Assembly: GCA_040414495.1 (NCBI GenBank)
Contig: JBEDUI010000179.1
Location: 1-19,707 of the forward strand
Length of the DNA: 19,707 nucleotides
Direction: 5' to 3'
Origin: DATAVB01 sp040414495
GTDB lineage: Bacteria > Actinomycetota > Actinomycetes > Mycobacteriales > QHCD01
Position numbers and translations under genes: made by a program. The notes beneath the pieces were generated by a model, which saw only the letters and a program-made list of their open reading frames with translations, did not search any database and was not told the origin of the DNA. This document shows, in pieces, positions 1 through 7,041 of the stretch. Numbering within the stretch: position 1 is the first letter of the stretch; each line of letters begins with the position of its first letter.

Positions 1-3
1 GAG

Positions 4-76
4 TAGGCCGCCCGGGGCTCGAACCCGGAACCCGCGGATTAAAAGTCCGCTGCTCTACCAATTGAGCTAACGGCCC
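4..76 (-). tRNA. tRNA-Lys (anticodon TTT)
   Basis: Read on the minus strand this folds as a full cloverleaf. The acceptor stem is GGGCCGT with GCGGCCT (two wobble pairs), followed by TA and a GCTC D-stem. The anticodon loop is CTTTTAA with anticodon TTT, and the T-stem is CCGGG/CCCGG around TTCGAGC. The discriminator base is A and no CCA is encoded, as is usual in actinobacteria. A TACACT hexamer on the minus strand (94-89) could be its -10 box. The gene points out of the window, away from the protein-coding block. Confidence 0.97.
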
Positions 77-128
77 GTCGGGTGCGAAGTGTAGCCGACC
101 GGCCGACTCACACTCGCCGTAGCCGACC

Positions 129-1049
129 TCAGCCCTCGCGGGAGCGCCGCCCGCGTACCCGCCGGTGTACCGCGGCCACCGCGTCGTGAGTCCGTTCCAA
201 CGCCTCGACGGTCGTGGCGTAGTTGCGTTGCGCGACACCGACGAAGATGCAGTCGACCACGGTCAGCGCCGCGATCCGGCTGGACATCGCGCCGGAACGG
301 AACGTCGTCTCCCGCGCCGCCGTAGTGACCACGTGGTCAGCCGACCCCGCGATGCTCGAGCGCGGGTAGTTGGTCACCGCGACCGTCGTGGCGCCGCGTC
401 GCCGGGCCTCGTCCAGCGACACGATCGTGTCGGCGGTCTCGCCGGTGTGTGAGAACCCGATCGCGACATCGCCCGGCGCCAGCAACGCGGCCGAGGTCAA
501 CGCGACGTGCGGGTCCGGCCAGGCATAGACCACGCGACCGATCCGGTGCAGCTTCTGCTGCAGGTCCAACGCGACGAACGCGCTCGCGCCGACCCCGTAC
601 AGCTCGACCCGGCGCGCCGCGACCACCGCATCGATCACCTGACCCAAGACCTGGGTATCCAGCTGCCGCACCGTGTCCTGCACGGCGTGCGCGTCGGCGT
701 ATCCGACCTTCGCCAGCACGTCCTCGAGCGAATCGTCCGGTCCGATGTCCCCGCCGACGGCCGCGTGTCCGGAGGTGTCCGCGCGCCCGGCCGCCGACGC
801 CAAGGCGATCCGCAGCTCGGGGTAGCCGCGGATCCCGATCGCCCGACAGAACCGGACAACCGTCGTCTCCGACGTGTCGCACCGCCCGGCCAGCTGCGAG
901 ATCGTCAACGTGGCAACGCCGGCCGGATCGGCGACGGCGGCTTCGGCGACCCGGCGCTCGGCCGGAGCCAGACTCGGCAGCAACGAGCGGATGTGGCTGA
1001 GCAGCGTCTGGTCGGACGGCGCGGGATCGACTGGGTCTGTACGGACCAT
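129..1049 (-). CDS. RpiR/MurR-family transcriptional regulator (HTH + SIS)
   Basis: A 306-residue protein with RpiR-family architecture. An N-terminal helix-turn-helix domain spans about residues 15-90, with the core TISQLAGRCDTSETTVVRFC at 49-68. A SIS (sugar isomerase) phosphosugar-binding domain spans about 130-270, with YGVGAS at 151-156 and SHTGET at 200-205. Known members bind phosphorylated sugars such as N-acetylmuramate 6-phosphate or glucosamine 6-phosphate through the SIS domain and release or bind operators. The ATG start is supported by GAAGGGG about seven bases upstream on the minus strand. The gene diverges from the acetyltransferase at 1188, and a perfect palindrome lies in the shared spacer. 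The nearby GH3 hexosaminidase makes an amino-sugar or muropeptide ligand plausible, but the actual ligand is inference. Confidence 0.9.
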   Translation of the reverse strand: MVRTDPVDPAPSDQTLLSHIRSLLPSLAPAERRVAEAAVADPAGVATLTISQLAGRCDTSETTVVRFCRAIGIRGYPELRIALASAAGRADTSGHAAVGGDIGPDDSLEDVLAKVGYADAHAVQDTVRQLDTQVLGQVIDAVVAARRVELYGVGASAFVALDLQQKLHRIGRVVYAWPDPHVALTSAALLAPGDVAIGFSHTGETADTIVSLDEARRRGATTVAVTNYPRSSIAGSADHVVTTAARETTFRSGAMSSRIAALTVVDCIFVGVAQRNYATTVEALERTHDAVAAVHRRVRGRRSREG

Positions 1050-1091
1050 GCGACGTCCCCTTCAGATTCGGTGGACAGAGGCCCGGCCGGT

Positions 1092-1106
1092 GGGAAACTA
1101 TTTCCC
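1092..1106. promoter_or_regulatory. Candidate RpiR operator: perfect GGGAAA-N3-TTTCCC palindrome
   Basis: GGGAAA, CTA, TTTCCC form a perfect 6+6 inverted repeat in the 138-bp spacer between the divergent regulator and acetyltransferase genes. On the minus strand TAGTTT (1100-1095) inside it could be the -10 hexamer of the regulator, which would make the site autoregulatory. RpiR-family operators are typically palindromes of this size. I see no second perfect copy near the hexosaminidase gene. The assignment is inference from position and symmetry. Confidence 0.45.
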
Positions 1107-1187
1107 CTTCGGCACCACGATAACGGTCAGATGTCCACTCCGGGCGGCCGGCAAGCCCGCCCGTACGCCGCGCAGAGAGGGACCGCC

Positions 1188-2063
1188 ATGATCCGGGAAG
1201 CTCAGCTCGCCGATCTCGACGAACTGGCCGCTTTGTGCGAGCGCGGTCTGCACCTCGATCCGGACGCCGCCGGCCTGCCCGCGCTGCTGTGGGATCGACC
1301 CGAATCCGTTGCAGGGCTGCGCTTGGCCGCGATTGAGGGCGATCGGGTTGTCGGCTTTCTGTGTGGCTCGTCCGACGGCAATACCGGGCATATCGACTTA
1401 TTGGTCGTCGATCCCGATCGGCGCCGGGCCGGAATTGGTACGGAGTTGGTCACTGCCTTCGAATCCGCGTCCAAGGATATGGGGCTGAATCATGCTGTCG
1501 TCGGTGGCTCGGCCGACCGTTATGCCTGGCCGGGCGTCGATGTGCGTTATACGCCGGCGGTTTGTCTATTCCAGCGCCTCGGGTACGCGCAGGCCCACGA
1601 GGCGACGAATATGACCGCCGACCTGTCCCGGCTGGAATTCGATATTCCGGCGGCCGAACAACGACTGGCCGCGGCCGGAATCGAGGTGCGCCGGCTGCGT
1701 CCGGACGAGCGCGCGGCCTTTGCGGACTGGATGCGGCAATGGGACGGCAGTTGGCCCCAGGAGGCGGGCAGATCGGCCGCCTATGACCAGCCGCGTTGTC
1801 ATGTCGCGGTACGGGCTGGTGAATATCTCGGATTCGCCTGCCACGGCGCCAATCGCGACAGCTGGTTTGGTCCAATGGGGACGAACGAAGCCGCGCGCGG
1901 GCAGGGCGTGGGCGGAGTGCTGCTGGCGCGGTGCCTGGCCGATCAACGCGACGCTGGTTTTACGGAAGCGGAAATCGGTTGGGTCGGACCGGTGGCGTTC
2001 TATTCCCGTACGGTCGGCGCATATATCCGTCGTGTTTTCTGGCTTTTCAGCAAAACACTATGA
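1188..2063 (+). CDS. GNAT-family N-acetyltransferase with two GNAT domains
   Basis: A 291-residue protein starting at the ATG at 1188, with GAGAGGG upstream. The frame stays open far upstream to 507, but that part is antisense to the regulator gene and is not coding. Two acetyl-CoA-binding motif A elements are visible: RRRAGIG at 78-84 after a beta strand IDLLVVDP, and ARGQGVG at 236-242 after FGPMGT. This implies a tandem GNAT fold, about residues 1-150 and 165-291. The family transfers acetyl from acetyl-CoA to an amine; the substrate cannot be read from sequence. Its place between an RpiR regulator and a NagZ-like hexosaminidase suggests an amino sugar or cell-wall metabolite, which is inference. 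No signal peptide, so it should be cytoplasmic. Confidence 0.85.
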   Translation: MIREAQLADLDELAALCERGLHLDPDAAGLPALLWDRPESVAGLRLAAIEGDRVVGFLCGSSDGNTGHIDLLVVDPDRRRAGIGTELVTAFESASKDMGLNHAVVGGSADRYAWPGVDVRYTPAVCLFQRLGYAQAHEATNMTADLSRLEFDIPAAEQRLAAAGIEVRRLRPDERAAFADWMRQWDGSWPQEAGRSAAYDQPRCHVAVRAGEYLGFACHGANRDSWFGPMGTNEAARGQGVGGVLLARCLADQRDAGFTEAEIGWVGPVAFYSRTVGAYIRRVFWLFSKTL

Positions 2064-2128
2064 GATAGGCGGTAGTACCACTATCTTGTGCATTCGTTGC
2101 TGACACCGCACTCACCGGGAGACACCGA

Positions 2129-2908
2129 ATGCATTCGATTTTCAGCCGCCGATCAACGCGTATCGCTGGATTGGCGACGGCCGCCGCGGCGATTGCGCTA
2201 GGCCTGGTCGGCGTGGCCGGGGCGAGCAGTACGAACAGCCCGGCGCCGGTCAGCGACCGACAGATTCCCAATCTCACCAAGGTCGAGAACCAGATCGAGG
2301 CGTACTACGGCGACACCGTTGTCGGTTCCGAGCATTTCGCCTCACCGACCAGCAATTACGCCAAGCAGGTCGCGCGTATCGAGATGCAGATCAAAACGTA
2401 TCTGACCCACCGTCCACACGGGCATAAGCAACCGGCGATTGTGCTCGATGTCGACGACACCTCGTTGTTGACCTACAACTACGAGCTGGAAAACGGCTTC
2501 GCGTACAACCCGACCACCAACGCCGCCTACGTTGAGGCGGAAAAGATGAATGCGGTATTCGGGATGCCGGCGCTGGTGAACTGGGCCCAAAACCGGGGCT
2601 ACACCATCTTCTACGTGACCGGCCGGCCCGAATCACAGCGCGACGCCACGGCCGGCAACCTGGCCAAGGTCGGCTATCAGGAACCCGATGCGGCCCACCT
2701 CTTCCTCAAGAACACGACCAACCCGCCGGCGTACCTCAGCTGCGGGTCCTCGTGCACCACGATCCAATACAAGTCCGGGACACGGGCGCACATCGAATCG
2801 CTCGGGTACGACATCACCGCCGACATCGGAGATCAGTACAGCGACCTGGAAGGCGGTCACGCCGAGGCGACCTACAAGCTGCCGAACCCGATGTATTTCC
2901 TGCCCTAG
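2129..2908 (+). CDS. Exported HAD-superfamily acid phosphatase (class B/C type)
   Basis: A 259-residue protein. The basic N-terminus (RRSTR) and an Ala-rich hydrophobic stretch to about residue 32 form a signal peptide. All HAD motifs are present: DVDDT at 107-111 (nucleophile D107, acid/base D109), TGR at 164-166, K215 as motif III, and ADIGDQYSD at 231-239 as motif IV. Cys205 and Cys209 could form a disulfide after export. The C-terminus LPNPMYFLP is typical of this family, so the protein appears complete. It should hydrolyse phosphomonoesters outside the membrane; the substrate is unknown. GGGAGA upstream supports the ATG. The 65-bp spacer from the acetyltransferase holds an imperfect inverted repeat (GATAG...CTATC, 2064-2085). 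The stop codon TAG lies inside the left end of the repeat element that follows. Confidence 0.9.
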   Translation: MHSIFSRRSTRIAGLATAAAAIALGLVGVAGASSTNSPAPVSDRQIPNLTKVENQIEAYYGDTVVGSEHFASPTSNYAKQVARIEMQIKTYLTHRPHGHKQPAIVLDVDDTSLLTYNYELENGFAYNPTTNAAYVEAEKMNAVFGMPALVNWAQNRGYTIFYVTGRPESQRDATAGNLAKVGYQEPDAAHLFLKNTTNPPAYLSCGSSCTTIQYKSGTRAHIESLGYDITADIGDQYSDLEGGHAEATYKLPNPMYFLP

Positions 2909-3002
2909 GACGCATTTCTTGAATCCTCGGCCTGCTGCGCGGCGCCCAGACGACTGACACGCTCCCACCCACCACCCCGGCGGCGTTGCGTTGTCTGTCG
3001 TC

Positions 3003-3025
3003 GCCGATACAACACCGGTATCGGC
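3003..3025. repeat. Perfect hairpin inside the MITE-like element
   Basis: GCCGATAC (3003-3010) and GTATCGGC (3018-3025) are perfectly complementary with a 7-base loop AACACCG. It stands just before the tandem repeats and adds to the secondary-structure potential of the element. It has no T-tract, so a terminator role is only possible. Confidence 0.5.
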
Positions 3026-3033
3026 TCCCTGTA

Positions 3034-3114
3034 TCTTGCGGGACACCCGCACCCGGGCTGTCTTGCGGGACACCTGCACCCGGGCTGTCTTGCGGGACAC
3101 CCGCACCCGGGCTG
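3034..3114. repeat. Three tandem 27-bp repeats
   Basis: Three head-to-tail copies at 3034-3060, 3061-3087 and 3088-3114. Copies 1 and 3 are identical and copy 2 differs by one base (CACCTGC for CACCCGC). A degraded fourth start (CCTTGCCGG) follows at 3115. Each unit begins TCTTGCGGGACACCCGC, in which GCGGG and CCCGC can pair around ACA. There are no unique spacers, so this is not a CRISPR. The 27-base period keeps frames open on both strands, which explains the short spurious reading frames here. Confidence 0.9.
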
Positions 3115-3193
3115 CCTTGCCGGATCGCCGCAGCACCTACAGCGATCACCGCGCGCGACGGCGAGGATTCAAGAAACACGCCCTAGCAGCCTA

Positions 3194-3223
3194 TTGACGC
3201 GTTTGGCGCGCCGACCTTAGTTT
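3194..3223 (+). promoter_or_regulatory. Candidate promoter of the hexosaminidase gene
   Basis: TTGACG at 3194-3199 and TAGTTT at 3218-3223 with an 18-bp spacer resemble a housekeeping promoter. It starts eight bases beyond the right end of the repeat element and 30 bases before the hexosaminidase start codon, which has GGAGG at 3242-3246. This suggests that hexosaminidase and SDR are transcribed separately from the phosphatase upstream. Confidence 0.5.
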
Positions 3224-3252
3224 TTCATCAAGTCGGCCATACGGAGGCATAA

Positions 3253-5052
3253 ATGCGTTCGGGGTTGCGTAGTCGCTCCACCCTGGTCACCATGCTTGTC
3301 GCCGCTGGAGTGCTCGTTGGCACGGCACCGGCCACGGCGGCTGATTCTCCTGCCGCACCGGCAAAGCAGGGCTCGATTGAACGCACGGTGAACGCGACAT
3401 TGGACAAGATGTCGTTGCCGGAAAAGGTCGGCCAACTCTTTGTGACCTACGCCTACGGCGACACCGCCACCACGACCGATCCGCAATACACCAAGGCGAA
3501 CCAGGCCGCGTACGGCGTGGACAATGGCGCGCAACTGGTGGCGAAATACCACCTCGGCGGGATCATCGATTTCACCTGGACGGGCGGGCTGCAGAACCCG
3601 CAGCAGATCGCCGGCCTGTCCAACGGTTTGCAGCAGGCGGCGCTCGCCCAGGAACCGGCGGTACCGCTGCTGATCAGCACCGACCAGGAAGGTGGCAACG
3701 TCGTACGCGTCGGCGCTCCGGCAGCCGTTTCGCCGGGAAATATGGCGATCGGGGCCAGCTTCTCGCCTGGTGTGGCGTTCCGGACCGCCGCCGCCACGGG
3801 TACGCAGCTACGGGCACTCGGCATCAACGTCGACGACGCGCCCGTTGTCGACGTCAACACCAACCCGGCCAATGCCGCCGACGGCCCGCGTGCCTTCGGC
3901 GACAATACGCCGGCCGCCGCGGCGATGGGCGCGGCCGCGATTGCCGGCTATCAAAGCCACGGTGTCGCGGCGACCGCCAAGCATTTCCCCGGCCTTGGCA
4001 GCACCAGCGTCAATACCGACAGCGGCATCGCGGTAACCGATGAAACCCGGGCGCAGATTTTCGCCCGCGATATTCCCTCGTTCCGGTCGGCAATCGCCGC
4101 CGGCGCCGACATGATCATGGCCGCGCATATCGTTGCTCCAGCGCTGGATCCGACCGAGGCGCCGGCGAGCATGTCCAAACCGATCGTCACCGGAATTCTC
4201 CGCAATCAGCTGCATTTCCAGGGTGTGGTCATTACCGATTCGCTCGGTGCCGGCGCGCTCAACGATATTCCGGCGGCGCAGCGGGCGGTGCGGGCGATCG
4301 AGGCCGGCGACGACGAGTTGTTGATGCCCGAAAGCCTGCCCGATGCGTATCAGGCTGTGCTCGATGCCGTGTCCGGCGGCCAAATTAGCGTGGCCCGGAT
4401 CAATGAATCGGTACGCCGAATTCTCACGCTGAAGGCGCGGCTGGGACTGTTCGACAATCCGTGCACGACCAGCACGGCGGCCGGTAATTCCGTGGGTGCG
4501 ACGGGACAACTGGCCACAATGGCCGATGCGGCCCGCCGGTCGATCACCTTGGTGAAGAACGACGACCACATACTCCCGCTGACCGACCACAGTGGACAGC
4601 ACGTGCTCGTCACCGGGTGGGGCGCGGGATCAACCCAGACGCTGACCAATGATATCTCCGCCCACGGTGTGACCGCGGAACGCCTCTATACCGGGACAAC
4701 GCCCGGCAGCACGACCATCGCGGCCGCGGTGGCAGCGGCGAAGACGAACGACGTGGTCGTCGTGACGACCGACAACGCATCGGCCAATACCGCCCAGCAG
4801 ACCCTGGTGACCGCACTGCTCGGAACCGGAAAGCCGGTAGTCGTGGCCGCACTCGGCACGCCGTACGACATCGGGTACTTTAACCAGGCGCCGACGTTCG
4901 TGGCGGCGTACGGCTACCAGGACAACACGCTGGCCGCGCTGGCTGACGCACTCTTCGGTGCGCAGCCGACCGGCCGGCTGCCGGTGACCGTGCCGCTGGC
5001 CGGCGATGTCAGCCAGCCGTTGTACCGCTACGGGACGGGGTTGCACTACTGA
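3253..5052 (+). CDS. nagZ: Exported GH3 beta-N-acetylhexosaminidase, NagZ-like
   Basis: A 599-residue protein with an N-terminal signal peptide (about residues 1-30, ending ATAA), hence secreted. The GH3 N-terminal barrel spans about 40-400: STDQEGG at 142-148, KHFPGLG at 243-249, and GVVITDSLG at 324-332 with predicted nucleophile D329. A C-terminal GH3_C-like domain follows (about 425-599, starting ARRSITLVKND), so the layout matches the two-domain NagZ of Bacillus rather than the short Gram-negative form. The family removes terminal GlcNAc from muropeptides or other glycans. Oddly, the Asp-Ser-His segment that supplies acid/base catalysis in Bacillus NagZ reads NTDSGIAV here (254-261), with Gly at the His position. 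GH3 specificity for other sugars cannot be excluded. The gene ends inside the start of the next one (TGATG). Confidence 0.85.
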   Translation: MRSGLRSRSTLVTMLVAAGVLVGTAPATAADSPAAPAKQGSIERTVNATLDKMSLPEKVGQLFVTYAYGDTATTTDPQYTKANQAAYGVDNGAQLVAKYHLGGIIDFTWTGGLQNPQQIAGLSNGLQQAALAQEPAVPLLISTDQEGGNVVRVGAPAAVSPGNMAIGASFSPGVAFRTAAATGTQLRALGINVDDAPVVDVNTNPANAADGPRAFGDNTPAAAAMGAAAIAGYQSHGVAATAKHFPGLGSTSVNTDSGIAVTDETRAQIFARDIPSFRSAIAAGADMIMAAHIVAPALDPTEAPASMSKPIVTGILRNQLHFQGVVITDSLGAGALNDIPAAQRAVRAIEAGDDELLMPESLPDAYQAVLDAVSGGQISVARINESVRRILTLKARLGLFDNPCTTSTAAGNSVGATGQLATMADAARRSITLVKNDDHILPLTDHSGQHVLVTGWGAGSTQTLTNDISAHGVTAERLYTGTTPGSTTIAAAVAAAKTNDVVVVTTDNASANTAQQTLVTALLGTGKPVVVAALGTPYDIGYFNQAPTFVAAYGYQDNTLAALADALFGAQPTGRLPVTVPLAGDVSQPLYRYGTGLHY

Positions 5053-5804
5053 TGAGCACGCTGCTGGTCACGGGCGCGGCTGGCGGTGTCGCCCGGCTGC
5101 TGTTGCCGGCGTTGCGAGCGGACTACGACCTGATTCTGCTTGACCGGACGCCGATCGAGGCGGCCGAAGGTGTGCGCGTACTTCGTGGTGATCTGACCGA
5201 CCCGGGCTTCGCCGCCGACGCAGTGTCCGGAGTGGACGCGGTGGTGCACCTGGCCGCGAACCCCAATCCGAGCGCGACCTGGCCCGAACTGCACGGGCCC
5301 AACGTGATCGCGCTGACGAACCTGCTCGACGCCGCGGCCGAGGCGCGGGTCGGGCGGATGGTGCTGGCCAGCTCCGTGCACGCCATGGGCCAATATCTGC
5401 GCGGGCCGGCCCGTCCGATCGATCCGATGTGGACACCGCGGCCGTGCTGCCGTTACGGCGCGACGAAGGAGTTCGCCGAGGCCGCTGCCCGTGCTCATGC
5501 GTATCAACACGGGCTCAGCGCGGTGTGCCTGCGCCTTGGTGGGACGTTCGAGAAGCCGTGGAACACCGGGATGCTCGGTGGCTGGCTCGCCCCGGCCGAC
5601 CTGCAGCAGCTGGTGATCGGTGCTCTCACGGCTGATATCGAATTCGGTATCTACCACGGAATATCGGCTAATACGCGCAGCGAGTGGGATATCGAAAATG
5701 CGCGTAATGAGCTCGGATATCACCCAACTTGTGATGCTGAAATTTTCGCCTCCAGCGTCCCGATCAGCACTGACGGCGGACTCTGCGCGCCGGATGCGTC
5801 GTAA
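5052..5804 (+). CDS. NAD-dependent epimerase/dehydratase-type SDR, uronate-dehydrogenase-like
   Basis: A 250-residue extended SDR. The Rossmann motif TGAAGGVA is at 7-14, and D31 after the second strand favours NAD(H). The catalytic Ser is in ASS (S108) and the Tyr-Lys pair is Y135/K139 in RYGATK. The C-terminal part (GGWLAPADLQQLV at 176-188; YHGISANTRSEWD at 201-213; ARNELGYHP at 217-225) resembles bacterial uronate dehydrogenases, which oxidise the C1 of aldohexuronic acids to lactones; related sugar epimerases remain possible. The ATG overlaps the hexosaminidase stop as TGATG, so the two should be translationally coupled. This ties the enzyme to a sugar released or recognised by that hydrolase, which is inference. 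No signal peptide, so cytoplasmic. Confidence 0.8.
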   Translation: MSTLLVTGAAGGVARLLLPALRADYDLILLDRTPIEAAEGVRVLRGDLTDPGFAADAVSGVDAVVHLAANPNPSATWPELHGPNVIALTNLLDAAAEARVGRMVLASSVHAMGQYLRGPARPIDPMWTPRPCCRYGATKEFAEAAARAHAYQHGLSAVCLRLGGTFEKPWNTGMLGGWLAPADLQQLVIGALTADIEFGIYHGISANTRSEWDIENARNELGYHPTCDAEIFASSVPISTDGGLCAPDAS

Positions 5805-5997
5805 ACGTCGGACAATTCCGTACGGCCAAAGCGGTTCCAAAGCGGTTCATGACCGACAAATGAATTGAGGTTCCGTAATCCCGGGACCGCGATCTCGTTA
5901 TGGCAACAATCGTAAGGCGAGCCCGCGCGGCGGTTCCGCGACGCATACTTCCCTTGAGACGGCTGCATCAACAGTGCTCATTGAGGAGTGGTGTGAT
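5805..5997. other. Intergenic region upstream of the CUT2 importer
   Basis: A 193-bp spacer. It holds an exact tandem duplication of CCAAAGCGGTT (5826-5836 and 5837-5847), one helical turn apart, and a small hairpin (CGCGG 5926-5930, CCGCG 5936-5940) that could end transcription from the SDR gene. I do not see a convincing -35/-10 pair; TTGAGA at 5954 is the best -35 candidate, with no good partner. GAGGAG at 5983-5988 is the Shine-Dalgarno of the next gene and sets its start at 5998. Confidence 0.5.
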
Positions 5998-7041
5998 ATG
6001 TCCGATCTTGATCAGTTGGCTGCTTCACGGCGCCAATTGCTGAAGGGAATGGGCTTGGGCGGCGTTGCCGCCGCAGCACTGGCGGCATGCGGCGGATCCT
6101 CGAGCAGCAGCGGGGGCGGCGCCGGGAATTTCCCGAGCACGCCGAAATGGAAATGGGTTTTTGTCAATCACGTCACGACTAATCCGTTCTTCCAGCCCAC
6201 CCAGTACGGAATTCAGGACGCCTGCGCGTTAACCGGCACGACGTATCAGTGGACTGGGTCGGAGAATTCCGATGTGTCGCAGATGGTCAGCGCGATGAAT
6301 GCCGGCATCAGCGGGGGAGCGGACGGAATCGCGGTAGCGTTGATCGACCCGAACGCGTTCAACGGTCCGACCAATACTGCGCTGGGCAAAGGCATCCCGG
6401 TCGTTTCGTACAACGCGGATACGACCGGCAACAACCGCCTTGCGTATATCGGGCAGGATCTGTTCCTTTCCGGTCAAGAGATGGGCAAACGGATCGTATC
6501 GTTGGTCCCATCCGGCAAAGTCGCGATATTTATCGCAACTCCTGGTTCGCTGAATATCCAGCCGCGTTATAACGGTGCGGTCGACTCAATCAAGGCCTCC
6601 GGCGCGCCGATCACGGTCGCCGAGATCGCCACCGGTGCCGACGTCAACCCGGAGCAGGCCACGATCGACTCGTACTGGCAGGGCAATAAAGACGTCAAGG
6701 GAATGTTCGCGGTCGACGCCGGCAGCACCCAGGGCGTTGGGAACGTCATCAAAAAGTACAACCTGGCGGGCAAGGTAAAAGGCGGGGGATATGACCTGCT
6801 GACGCCGACGATACAAAACGTCAAGGCCGGAAACCTGCAATTCACCATTGACCAGAACGCCTATATGCAGGGATTCTTACCAGTGATCTATCTGTACATG
6901 TACAAGCTGTCCGGGACCCTGCTGCACCCGCCAGAGACAAATACTGGTCTGACATTCGTCACGGATAAGAATGTTGGTCCATATGTCGGTACGGCAAACC
7001 GTTACCAGGGCAGTTCTTCGGCACAGAAATACATCAAGTGA
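5998..7041 (+). CDS. CUT2-type sugar ABC transporter substrate-binding lipoprotein
   Basis: A 347-residue protein. The ATG at 5998 is chosen over an in-frame GTG at 5974 because GAGGAG lies nine bases before it and the signal peptide then begins normally. A Tat motif SRRQLLK (10-16), a hydrophobic segment and a lipobox ending at C31 predict a twin-arginine-exported lipoprotein, followed by a Ser/Gly-rich linker. The body has the periplasmic-binding fold of the ribose/xylose/fructose class (Peripla_BP_4): VNHVTTNPFF near the start, SGGADGIAVALIDP, and NADTTGNNRLAYIGQD. It captures a monosaccharide at the outer face of the membrane for the permease that follows. The stop overlaps the next start as GTGA. 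The ligand cannot be named; the isomerase next door hints at a pentose or deoxyhexose. Confidence 0.92.
   Translation: MSDLDQLAASRRQLLKGMGLGGVAAAALAACGGSSSSSGGGAGNFPSTPKWKWVFVNHVTTNPFFQPTQYGIQDACALTGTTYQWTGSENSDVSQMVSAMNAGISGGADGIAVALIDPNAFNGPTNTALGKGIPVVSYNADTTGNNRLAYIGQDLFLSGQEMGKRIVSLVPSGKVAIFIATPGSLNIQPRYNGAVDSIKASGAPITVAEIATGADVNPEQATIDSYWQGNKDVKGMFAVDAGSTQGVGNVIKKYNLAGKVKGGGYDLLTPTIQNVKAGNLQFTIDQNAYMQGFLPVIYLYMYKLSGTLLHPPETNTGLTFVTDKNVGPYVGTANRYQGSSSAQKYIK

Larger units (their letters stand above)
2905..3186. mobile_element. MITE-like element with 25-bp inverted ends
   Basis: The segment from 2905 to 2929 and the reverse complement of 3162-3186 match at 22 of 25 bases; both begin CTAGG and share the uninterrupted core TTTCTTGAATCCTCG. 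If CTAG is taken as a 4-bp target duplication (2905-2908 and 3183-3186), the element proper is 2909-3182, 274 bp. It encodes no credible protein and no transposase. Inside lie a perfect 8-bp-stem hairpin (3003-3025) and three tandem 27-bp repeats. The left CTAG contains the TAG stop of the phosphatase gene. Size, matching ends and lack of coding capacity fit a non-autonomous miniature element mobilised in trans; the family is not identifiable from here. A structured intergenic regulatory repeat is the alternative. Confidence 0.6.

Noticed and set aside
1..76. Attachment-site duplication of tRNA-Lys as the edge of an integrated island
   Set aside because: I found no second copy of the tRNA 3' end in the window and no integrase gene. 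The 3' end also faces away from the block.
507..1187. Long upstream extension of the acetyltransferase frame (227 extra residues)
   Set aside because: It runs antisense to the RpiR gene and has no GNAT or other domain character. The ATG at 1188 has a good ribosome site and starts the fold correctly.
2064..2085. GATAG...CTATC inverted repeat as a terminator after the acetyltransferase gene
   Set aside because: The centre is mismatched and asymmetric and no T-tract follows. It could equally be chance or a weak operator, so it is only mentioned under the phosphatase gene.
3034..3124. CRISPR array
   Set aside because: The units are directly adjacent with no unique spacers, and no cas gene is present.
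2633..3136. Minus-strand frame with repeated ARVRVSRKT-like units, possibly a repeat protein
   Set aside because: The repeats come from the 27-bp DNA array, which keeps several frames open at once. There is no ribosome site, and the rest is antisense to the phosphatase gene.
5974..5997. Earlier GTG start for the CUT2 binding protein
   Set aside because: It would place eight residues, including acidic ones, before the Tat signal and lose the GAGGAG ribosome site that fits the ATG at 5998.
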